Source: an uncultured Thermoleophilia bacterium
GTDB lineage: Bacteria; Actinomycetota; Thermoleophilia; UBA2241
Length of the DNA stretch: 5,914 nt
Direction of reading: 5' to 3'
NCBI GenBank assembly: GCA_903921965.1
Contig: CAIXSE010000448.1
Location: forward strand, 1 to 5,914
Of this stretch, positions 1 to 5,914 are shown in pieces; the first letter of the stretch is position 1; each line of letters begins with the position of its first letter. Under the pieces are notes generated by a model. It searched no databases and was not told the origin of the DNA. It saw only the letters and a program-made list of their open reading frames with translations. Position numbers and translations under genes: made by a program.

Positions 1-1394
1 GCGTCGCGCAGGGCGAAGTAGCGGATGTGCAGGAACATGCCCTGCATCTCGATCCAGAACTCGGCGGTGTCCTTCTCGCCGGCGCGGAAGGCGTCGATGA
101 TCTGCTGCACCTTGTGCACGCTCTGCGGCGGGTGGCAGTTCTGCACCTTGCGGCCGATCACGCCGGGGCTGCGCGGGAAGACGCGGTGCCCCTCGCTGTA
201 GAAGCGCACGCGGTCGTGCTCGTCGACGTACTGGAAGTCGATGGGGAGCGCGCCGAGCACGAGGTTGAGCTGCTCGAGCGAGAGGTCGCCGCGGTTCAGG
301 GCGAGGAGGCCGGCGGGCGCAGCCGGCCCGGCCGGGGCCGCGACGGGAGCGCCGTCGGCCTGCGCCGGCCACGCCGGCACGTCGGCGACGAACGCGTAGC
401 CGATGTCGCCTTCGCCGGCGCGGATCTGCGCCCACTCGGCGTCGCTCAGCGTGTCCATCGCCATGGGGTGCAGGACCTTCTCCTCCTTGCTCACCATGTC
501 GTCGGCCATCTTGGCCAGCGCCAGGCAGGTGCTCACCGCCATGGCGGCGTCGTCGGCGGCGATCGTCTGGCGGGCCTGCTTGACGAGCGCGCGGATGTCG
601 TCGTGGATGGCCCACATCACCTTGCTCGGGCCTTCGACGCCGTGCTCCTCGAGGAAGGGGAAGAGCTGGTTCTCCTTGCGCAGGTAGTGCTTCTCGACCT
701 CGGAGAGGCGCTCCACGGTGCCGGCCAGCGCGTCCTTGAGCCGCGCCCACTGGGCCCCGTCCGGGGGCTCGCCCACGGCCTCGGCCACCTTGCGGAGCGA
801 GGCCGTGACCTGCAGCAGCGCCTGGTTCTCGCGCTGGAAGGTGTCGATGGGGTGACCGGGCGGCGCGGTGATGGGCTCGTGGCCCTCGAGCGCGTCGGCG
901 AACACCTGCACGTGCACGTCGCAGAGGCGCTTGACCTCGCTGTCGGGCACGCCGCCCTCGATGAGCTTCTGCTCCATGGCGGCGATCTCGGTGGCCTCGA
1001 CGTCGGCGATGAGCTCCTCGAACGCCGGCTTGACCTCTTCCACCGACTTGCCGGCGTGCAGGTCCTTCACGATCTGGTGCAGCGCCTCGAGGCGCACGGG
1101 ATCCATGGTCCGGGCGTCGGCGACGTCGGCCACCGGCGGGCGCGTGCCGGTCTGGCGCTCGACCTCCGAGGCGATGTCGTCGACGAGCTTGTTCAGCGGC
1201 AGCTTGCCCAGTTCCGCGACCGTGTCCAGGGTCGCCATGCGGCCCATGGTCCGGCGGAGCACCGGGTTGGTCAGCTTCTTGAACTCGGGGTGGTAGTCAG
1301 CCAGGAAGTCCAGGAGGAAGGGGTACTGCTTGAGGAGGGTGTGGACGGTGGTCTTCGGCGTGAGCGTCAGCGTGGCTTGCGGCGTGGTGGTCAT
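1..1394 (-). CDS. DUF1858/DUF438/hemerythrin HHE/PAS multidomain protein (3' end cut by window)
   Basis: Probable cytoplasmic redox or diatomic-gas sensor. I translated this strand by hand: it is open from ATG at 1394 to the window edge, giving 464 residues; the C-terminus is missing. Residues about 10-80 resemble DUF1858 (TVHTLLKQYP start) but lack the cysteines common there. Residues about 98-172 fit DUF438. Residues about 180-320 are a hemerythrin-like HHE helical bundle with candidate di-iron ligands H181, E189, H236, E241, H264, E305 and H309 (EKHYLRKEN, IHDDIR, KEEKVLHPM). An Ala/Pro linker (about 340-362) leads to a PAS domain from about 370 with the family motif NCHPPQSVHKV (419-429). 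The break falls in the last PAS strand (YFALRD), so probably only a few tens of residues are lost. GGAG at 1401-1404, six bases before the ATG, supports the start. No signal peptide or membrane segment is seen. The family assignment is secure; the sensing role is inferred from hemerythrin/PAS proteins and from the FNR-like box upstream. Confidence 0.9.
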   Translation of the reverse strand, partial: MTTTPQATLTLTPKTTVHTLLKQYPFLLDFLADYHPEFKKLTNPVLRRTMGRMATLDTVAELGKLPLNKLVDDIASEVERQTGTRPPVADVADARTMDPVRLEALHQIVKDLHAGKSVEEVKPAFEELIADVEATEIAAMEQKLIEGGVPDSEVKRLCDVHVQVFADALEGHEPITAPPGHPIDTFQRENQALLQVTASLRKVAEAVGEPPDGAQWARLKDALAGTVERLSEVEKHYLRKENQLFPFLEEHGVEGPSKVMWAIHDDIRALVKQARQTIAADDAAMAVSTCLALAKMADDMVSKEEKVLHPMAMDTLSDAEWAQIRAGEGDIGYAFVADVPAWPAQADGAPVAAPAGPAAPAGLLALNRGDLSLEQLNLVLGALPIDFQYVDEHDRVRFYSEGHRVFPRSPGVIGRKVQNCHPPQSVHKVQQIIDAFRAGEKDTAEFWIEMQGMFLHIRYFALRD

Positions 1395-1429
1395 ACCCGA
1401 CTCCATTGGTTGGGATTATCGCTGAGCGG

Positions 1430-1435
1430 ATGGTA
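1430..1435 (-). promoter_or_regulatory. Candidate -10 element for the DUF438/HHE/PAS gene
   Basis: TACCAT on the minus strand matches four of six bases of TATAAT. Transcription would start near 1423, about 29 bases before the ATG. No -35 hexamer is seen at normal spacing, as expected for an activator-dependent promoter. The FNR-like box centre lies 30.5 bp upstream of the hexamer start, within about one base of class II activation geometry. An alternative is GATAAT at 1415-1420, a better hexamer (five of six), but it would leave a leader of only about 14 bases and it also lacks a -35. Confidence 0.4.
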
Positions 1436-1458
1436 CCACCGCCTCGGCGACGGCACTC

Positions 1459-1472
1459 TTGACGTTACTCAA
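1459..1472 (-). promoter_or_regulatory. FNR/DNR/CRP-family-like operator
   Basis: Read on the minus strand the site is TTGAGTAACGTCAA: half-sites TTGA and TCAA separated by six bases. It matches the TTGAT-N4-ATCAA consensus of FNR, DNR/NNR and related Crp-Fnr regulators in all but the innermost base of each half-site. It is one of the few AT-containing islands in a very GC-rich spacer. Its centre (1465.5) is about -42 from the start of transcription predicted from TACCAT at 1430-1435. The match and spacing are seen in the sequence; the identity of the regulator is inferred, and no regulator of this family is encoded in the window. Confidence 0.5.
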
Positions 1473-1507
1473 CTTCCTGCCCGGCCGGGGCGACTGTCTA
1501 CCATCCG

Positions 1508-1853
1508 TCTGTCGTCAACGGCGTACGGGTGCCGCACCCGACCACGCACGCAGGCTCGTGACGGGCCGCCCGGAAGGCGGCTCGCACGCCGGGGCCGCAG
1601 GGGATACGGGCCCGCAGCGCCGCTCCCGGACCTGGAGACGGGCCGGCGGGTGAGGTGCCCGCGGCCGCGGCCCGGGCGCAGGGTTCTCGGAGTGAGAGGT
1701 CGAAGTCAGCGTCGTCCACGTTTCGTCGACCCGGGGGTCCCGGATGCACGCCGGCCTCGACACTCTCGGCATCGCGGCGCGGCGCCGCTCGAGACGGTGG
1801 CGTCGGCTCTCGCGGTTCGACGTCCGGCCGCCCTGCGCAGGGGGAGCTTGACG
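1508..1853 (+). other. Long GC-rich spacer or leader upstream of the acyltransferase
   Basis: This stretch of about 345 bases holds no gene I can support. Reading frames run through it, but their translations are Arg/Ala/Pro/Gly-rich and resemble no family, and none has a convincing ribosome binding site. It contains hairpin potential: CGGGTG/CACCCG at 1526-1540 with a 3-base loop; a 9-bp stem with one G-T pair at 1562-1584 with a CGGAA loop; and the perfect 12-bp palindrome CCGCGGCCGCGG at 1659-1670. If the plus-strand TACCAT at 1499-1504 is a real -10, the acyltransferase mRNA would have a leader of about 340 bases. I recognise no riboswitch or tRNA. Confidence 0.4.
1840..1846 (+). promoter_or_regulatory. 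Ribosome binding site fixing the acyltransferase GTG start
   Basis: GGGGGAG lies seven bases before GTG at 1854. The reading frame stays open for hundreds of codons upstream, so this site, plus the lack of family similarity before residue 1, is what decides the start. Confidence 0.7.
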
Positions 1854-2630
1854 GTGTCGTACGTCGACGTTCCGTCGGCGGTGCGGACGCTGACGTTGCT
1901 GAACCCTCGGCTTCGCTACCACCGCGCAGCGGTCGAACACGCCGGGCGCGTCCCGTCCTCGGGCGGCGCCGTGCTGGTCAGCAACCACGGCCGTCTCGAC
2001 TTCGACTCCTTCATCCTGATCCGGCTGCTGCAGCGCTCGCGCGGCCGCCTGGCGCGTCTCATGGCCGACCACATGTGGTTCGGGAACGCCCTGACCCAGA
2101 GCACCTTCAGGCGCATCGGCGCGGTCGACGGCACGCGTGAGAACGCGCTCCGTCTGCTCCGGGACGGCGAGATCGTGCTCACCTACCCGGGAGGTGTGCG
2201 CGAGATCTTCGGCGGGCGCTTCGGGCGCGAGCATCTGGACTGGGAAGGGAGACACGGGTTCGCGCTCGTCGCCGTCCGCGCCGGGGTGCCCGTCATCCCC
2301 GTCGCGGGGATCGGCGTGAACAACGGCATCGTCTTCCTCACCGGCGGACGCCTGCTCGGCGCGCTGCTGTTCCGCGGCGTCCTCCGCCTCGGGCCCGCGT
2401 ATGCCGGCTACCGCAACCCGCTGGCGATCGGCGTGCTGCCGCTCCCGCTGCCCCTGTCGCTGGCCGTCGCCGTGCCGTTCCCGTGCAGGCTCACGTACAT
2501 CGTGGGCGAGCCTCTGCGGCCGCCGCAACCGCTGCGCGGTGAGTCCGAGCAGCAGCTGGCGGCCCGGTTCGCGCGGGAGGTGGAGGCGGCGATGCGGGAC
2601 CTGCTCGCCAGGCGCGGCGCGCCGGACTGA
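1854..2630 (+). CDS. Lysophospholipid acyltransferase family protein (MGAT/TMEM68-like)
   Basis: Predicted O-acyltransferase of the PlsC/LPLAT superfamily, transferring an acyl chain from a thioester donor to a glycerolipid or related alcohol at the membrane face. From the GTG at 1854 it has 258 residues, normal for the branch. Motif I is VSNHGRLDFD (42-51) with catalytic H45. Motif II lies in GAVDGTRENA (89-98), motif III is YPGGVRE (111-117), typical of the MGAT/TMEM68-like branch rather than the FPEGTR of classic PlsC, and motif IV is VPVIPVA (145-151). A hydrophobic stretch rich in Leu and Pro (about residues 185-213) may associate with the membrane. Motif I is odd: Asp stands four and six residues after H45, not five as in HX4D. 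A hairpin follows immediately, so the gene is probably its own transcription unit. The superfamily is secure; the substrate is unknown (phospholipid, wax ester or triacylglycerol synthesis are all possible). Confidence 0.85.
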   Translation: MSYVDVPSAVRTLTLLNPRLRYHRAAVEHAGRVPSSGGAVLVSNHGRLDFDSFILIRLLQRSRGRLARLMADHMWFGNALTQSTFRRIGAVDGTRENALRLLRDGEIVLTYPGGVREIFGGRFGREHLDWEGRHGFALVAVRAGVPVIPVAGIGVNNGIVFLTGGRLLGALLFRGVLRLGPAYAGYRNPLAIGVLPLPLPLSLAVAVPFPCRLTYIVGEPLRPPQPLRGESEQQLAARFAREVEAAMRDLLARRGAPD

Positions 2631-2643
2631 GCGTCCGGCGTGC
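2617..2643 (+). terminator. Hairpin terminator with the acyltransferase stop codon in its loop
   Basis: Bases 2617-2627 pair with 2633-2643: eleven base pairs with one G-T, including the perfect arms GCCGGAC and GTCCGGC. The five-base loop TGAGC contains the TGA stop at 2628-2630. There is no T-tract, which is common for terminator-like hairpins in high-GC bacteria. It could instead protect the 3' end of the mRNA. Confidence 0.5.
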
Positions 2644-2748
2644 GCTTCGGGCAGGCTCGCAGTGAGGCCGCCGGCCGGCCGTGAGCGCGCTCGCCGCTCG
2701 TGCGCCTGAGGTCCGGCCCGATCGGAGGCGCGCCCCGGCGCTCCCGGG

Positions 2749-2757
2749 TGGTAGAGT
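2749..2757 (+). promoter_or_regulatory. Extended -10 promoter for the EFR1 gene
   Basis: TGG-TAGAGT fits the TGn-TANNNT extended -10 form, with transcription starting near 2763-2764 and a leader of about 18 bases that contains the ribosome binding site. No clear -35 is seen, which extended -10 promoters can lack. With the hairpin at 2617-2643 just upstream, it suggests independent transcription. Confidence 0.4.
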
Positions 2758-2770
2758 CGGCGCGTCGCCT

Positions 2771-2778
2771 GAGGGAGG
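2771..2778 (+). promoter_or_regulatory. Ribosome binding site of the EFR1 gene
   Basis: GAGGGAGG precedes GTG at 2782. It supports this GTG, after which the flavodoxin-like fold starts at once (residues 4-9, ALVVCF). Confidence 0.7.
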
Positions 2779-2781
2779 ACC

Positions 2782-3645
2782 GTGCCGAACGCGCTCGTCG
2801 TCTGCTTCTCGATCACCGGCACGACCCGTGCCGCCGCCGAGAGCGTCGCGCGCGGCCTGCGGCGCGGAGGGTTCGCGGCCGAGGTCGCCGAGCTCTCCGC
2901 CCGGCCGGGTGAGGCACCGCTGCAGGTGCCGGCCGGCGTCGACCTGCTGGCCGTCGGCTCGCCGGTGCACTACTTCCGGCTGCCCGCGCCGGTGTCCGCG
3001 TGGGTCAGCGGCCTGCCGCGGCTCGACGGCGTGGCGGCGCTGCCGTTCGTCCTGCACGGCACCTACCCGGGCGGCGGCGGGACCGAGCTGCGCCGCCTGC
3101 TGCGCGGGCGCGGCTGCCGCGAGGCCGGCTACCGCAGGCTCCCCGGCACGGGCAGCTACCTGCCGTACGCCCGGCGCGGCTGGCGCTTCTCGCCGGGCCG
3201 CCCCGACGCGGCCGACCTCGCGGCGGCGGAGGAGTGGGCCGCGCGCGCCGCGCGCGGCCTCGAGCCTCCGTCGCCGCCCGACGGCCGCACGCACTGGATG
3301 TACCGGCTGGAGCGGGCCCTGTCCGCGGCGCCGCTGGTGCGGCGTGTCTACGCGCCCAACTTCAGCGCAGACCCGGCCGTCTGCGACGGCTGCGGCGTCT
3401 GCGTGAAGAAGTGCCCCACCGGCAACGTCGCGCAGCACGAGCGCCGGGCCCTGCCGGCCTGGGGCCGCGAGTGCCTCATGTGCCTGGAGTGCGCCCTGCG
3501 CTGCCCCGCCGATGCGGTGAGGTCGCCCGCCGACTGGGCGGCGTTCAGGCCGTTCTTCGCGTACAACGTGCGCCGCGGCCTGAGCGATCCGGCCCTGGGC
3601 AAGGTCCCCGTGCGCGTCGAGCGCGGGCGGATCGTGGAGCTCTGA
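2782..3645 (+). CDS. EFR1-family flavodoxin/ferredoxin fusion protein
   Basis: A 287-residue soluble electron carrier or oxidoreductase with an N-terminal flavodoxin-like domain and a C-terminal ferredoxin domain. The flavodoxin part (about 1-155) has the FMN phosphate-binding loop SITGTTR (10-16), the VGSPVHYFRLP segment (58-68), the HGTYPGGGG loop (92-100) and the GRPDAAD signature (139-145) typical of EFR1. The ferredoxin part has two complete CxxCxxCxxxCP motifs, C201/C204/C207/C211 and C231/C234/C237/C241, enough for two [4Fe-4S] clusters. All eight cysteines are present, so it should be redox-active. The GTG start is supported by GAGGGAGG upstream. The gene stands alone between a hairpin and a convergent kinase gene, so the context names no partner. 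EFR1 proteins are found mostly in anaerobes and facultative anaerobes; their electron donors and acceptors are mostly unknown. The family call is confident; the reaction is not. Confidence 0.9.
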   Translation: MPNALVVCFSITGTTRAAAESVARGLRRGGFAAEVAELSARPGEAPLQVPAGVDLLAVGSPVHYFRLPAPVSAWVSGLPRLDGVAALPFVLHGTYPGGGGTELRRLLRGRGCREAGYRRLPGTGSYLPYARRGWRFSPGRPDAADLAAAEEWAARAARGLEPPSPPDGRTHWMYRLERALSAAPLVRRVYAPNFSADPAVCDGCGVCVKKCPTGNVAQHERRALPAWGRECLMCLECALRCPADAVRSPADWAAFRPFFAYNVRRGLSDPALGKVPVRVERGRIVEL

Positions 3646-3648
3646 GGC

Positions 3649-3652
<4 letters not shown>
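3642..3652. repeat. Palindrome holding both convergent stop codons
   Basis: CTGAGGCTCAG is a perfect palindrome around its central base. It contains the TGA of the EFR1 gene (3643-3645) and, on the other strand, the TGA of the histidine kinase (3651-3649). With only three bases between the genes there is no room for an ordinary terminator. Confidence 0.6.
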
Positions 3653-5115
<1,463 letters not shown>

Positions 5116-5120
5116 GCGCG

Positions 5121-5126
5121 CTCTCC
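5121..5126 (-). promoter_or_regulatory. Ribosome binding site fixing the kinase GTG start
   Basis: GGAGAG on the minus strand lies five bases before GTG at 5115, inside the 47-bp gap after the regulator's stop codon. It argues against the longer in-frame starts further upstream. Confidence 0.65.
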
Positions 5127-5162
5127 GGTGCGTGGGGTCACGAGTCGCCGCCCGGGCCCTCG

Positions 5163-5870
5163 TCAGTCCCGCGGCGGCCGGACGGTGTAGCCGACGCCGC
5201 GCACGGTGTGGATCAGCGGCGGCCCGAGCGAGTCGACCTTGCGTCGCAGGTAGCTCACGTAGGTCTCCACGATGTTGGCGTTGCCGCCGAAGTCGTAGTT
5301 CCACACGTGGTCGAGGATCTGGTCCTTGCTGAGCACGCGGCGCGGGTTGAGCATCAGGTAGCGCAGCAGCTTGAACTCGGTCGCCGTGAGCTCGATCTCC
5401 TGCCCGGCGCGCACCACCTCGTGGGTGTCTTCGTCGAGCTCGAGGTCGGCCACCACGAGCCGGCTTTTCGCCACCTGGGACGGCTGGACGCGCCGCAGGA
5501 TCGCGCGGATGCGCGCGACGAGCTCCTCGACGCTGAACGGCTTGGTCATGTAGTCGTCGGCGCCCAGCGTGAGGCCGCGGACCTTGTCCTCCGTCGTGTC
5601 GCGCGCGGTGAGGAAGAGGATCGGCACGTGCAGCTCCGCGTTCCGCAGGCGCCGCGCGACCTCGAAGCCGTCGATGAACGGCATCATGACGTCGAGCACG
5701 ACCAGGTCCGGGTCGAAGGACTCCACCGCGTCGAGCGCCTCGCGCCCGCCGTGGGCCACCTGCACGGTGAAGCGCTCGTAGCGCAGGGCCATGGCCACGA
5801 GGTCGGTGATGCTCTGTTCGTCGTCCACGACGAGGACGCGGGTGCCGCTCGCGTCGCCCTGGTCGGTCAT
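5163..5870 (-). CDS. OmpR/PhoB-family response regulator
   Basis: DNA-binding transcription regulator of 235 residues, the usual length. The receiver domain (about 10-125) has the acidic pair D16/D17, phospho-acceptor D60 in LVVLDVMMP, switch residues T88 and Y107, and K110 in TKPFS; all are canonical. The C-terminal winged-helix domain (about 138-232) shows the ELTATEFKLLRYL start, the recognition-helix region around IVETYVSYLRRKV and the wing IHTVRGVGYTVR. The ATG at 5870 is preceded by a G-rich ribosome binding site (AGGGGGG, four bases away). It is the first gene of an operon with the histidine kinase, whose GTG starts 47 bp after this stop, so the two are a cognate pair. The promoter is not fully inside the window. 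It resembles actinobacterial TrcR/TcrA-type regulators; target genes are unknown, although autoregulation is common in this family. Confidence 0.95.
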   Translation of the reverse strand: MTDQGDASGTRVLVVDDEQSITDLVAMALRYERFTVQVAHGGREALDAVESFDPDLVVLDVMMPFIDGFEVARRLRNAELHVPILFLTARDTTEDKVRGLTLGADDYMTKPFSVEELVARIRAILRRVQPSQVAKSRLVVADLELDEDTHEVVRAGQEIELTATEFKLLRYLMLNPRRVLSKDQILDHVWNYDFGGNANIVETYVSYLRRKVDSLGPPLIHTVRGVGYTVRPPRD

Positions 5871-5885
5871 CTGTCCCCCCTCGTT

Positions 5886-5912
5886 GTGCCGCTGCTGCGT
5901 GCCGGGTGCCGG
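5886..5912. repeat. Three GTGCCG direct repeats upstream of the regulator
   Basis: GTGCCG occurs at 5886-5891, 5899-5904 and 5906-5911; the last two are part of a tandem GTGCCGG pair (5899-5912). They lie 16-42 bp before the regulator's ATG. OmpR-family proteins bind direct repeats, so an autoregulatory site is possible, but the 13- and 7-base steps do not match the usual 10-11 bp spacing and the region is cut by the window end. Confidence 0.35.
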
Positions 5913-5914
5913 AA

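Larger units (their letters stand above)
1427..1507. repeat. 9-bp inverted repeat flanking the FNR-like box
   Basis: CGGATGGTA at 1427-1435 and TACCATCCG at 1499-1507 are exact reverse complements separated by 63 bp. The midpoint of the pair (1467) almost coincides with the centre of the FNR-like palindrome (1465.5). Each arm contains TACCAT reading outward from the box, so the pair could be -10 regions of two divergent promoters or two copies of an operator. The identity is certain; the function is unknown. Confidence 0.55.

Noticed and set aside
1415..1420. GATAAT as the -10 of the DUF438/HHE/PAS gene
   Set aside because: It is a better hexamer than TACCAT but has no -35, would give a leader of only about 14 bases, and fits neither class I nor class II spacing to the FNR-like box well. 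Kept only as an alternative.
1640..1720. Possible tRNA or small RNA around the AGGTCGAAGTC segment
   Set aside because: The segment vaguely recalls a T-loop, but no acceptor stem, anticodon arm or D arm can be built around it on either strand.
27..1853. Open plus-strand frame running from the window start into the acyltransferase gene
   Set aside because: It lies antisense to the DUF438/HHE/PAS gene and is open because of GC-biased codon positions. The translation is His/Arg/Leu/Val-rich and matches no family; similarity begins only after the GTG at 1854.
1515..2822. Long minus-strand open frame opposite the acyltransferase
   Set aside because: It is the shadow of a gene with intact catalytic motifs on the other strand; its product is low-complexity Arg/Ala/Gln with no domain and no good ribosome binding site.
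2491..3438. Minus-strand frame opposite the EFR1 gene
   Set aside because: The plus strand carries both [4Fe-4S] motifs and the flavodoxin signatures; the reverse frame is Ala/Arg/Gly-rich with no motif.
5116..5304. 63-residue N-terminal extension of the histidine kinase from ATG at 5304
   Set aside because: It would overlap the regulator gene by over 140 bases, encodes Arg-rich sequence unlike any kinase, and ignores the ribosome binding site before GTG at 5115.

Overview
This is a very GC-rich bacterial window, most likely chromosomal DNA of an actinomycete-like organism (Actinomycetota). That is an inference from the strong G/C bias at third codon positions, the GTG starts, and the actinobacterial look of the two-component pair (ADASHELRTPLTSIRGYAE in the kinase, RYERFTVQVAHGG in the regulator). 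I see no mobile element, CRISPR array, tRNA or rRNA. There are five protein genes in three transcription blocks.

Left block (1-1394, minus): a large multidomain protein cut off by the window edge, with DUF1858-like, DUF438, hemerythrin-type HHE and PAS regions. This architecture is associated with oxygen/nitric-oxide/redox sensing. The 459-bp divergent region to its right holds the most interesting non-coding signal. An FNR/DNR-type palindrome (TTGA-N6-TCAA, 1459-1472) sits about 42 bp upstream of the predicted minus-strand start of transcription. It is flanked almost symmetrically by a perfect 9-bp inverted repeat whose arms each contain a TACCAT -10-like element.

Middle block (1854-3645, plus): a short lysophospholipid acyltransferase-like enzyme (MGAT/TMEM68-like branch), ended by a strong hairpin whose loop contains its stop codon. 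It is followed by an EFR1-type flavodoxin/2x[4Fe-4S] ferredoxin fusion that appears to have its own extended -10 promoter.

Right block (5870 to 3649, minus): an OmpR/PhoB-type response regulator followed 47 bp later by its HAMP sensor histidine kinase, reading convergently into the EFR1 gene with only 3 bp between the two stop codons. Three GTGCCG copies lie just upstream of the regulator gene.

Taken together, the non-heme-iron PAS protein, the FNR-like box and the iron-sulfur flavoprotein suggest a lineage that handles low-oxygen or redox-stress conditions. The signal read by the two-component system and the substrate of the acyltransferase cannot be told from the sequence. No clearly new multi-gene system is visible; the novelty candidates are the divergent control region and several details listed as findings.
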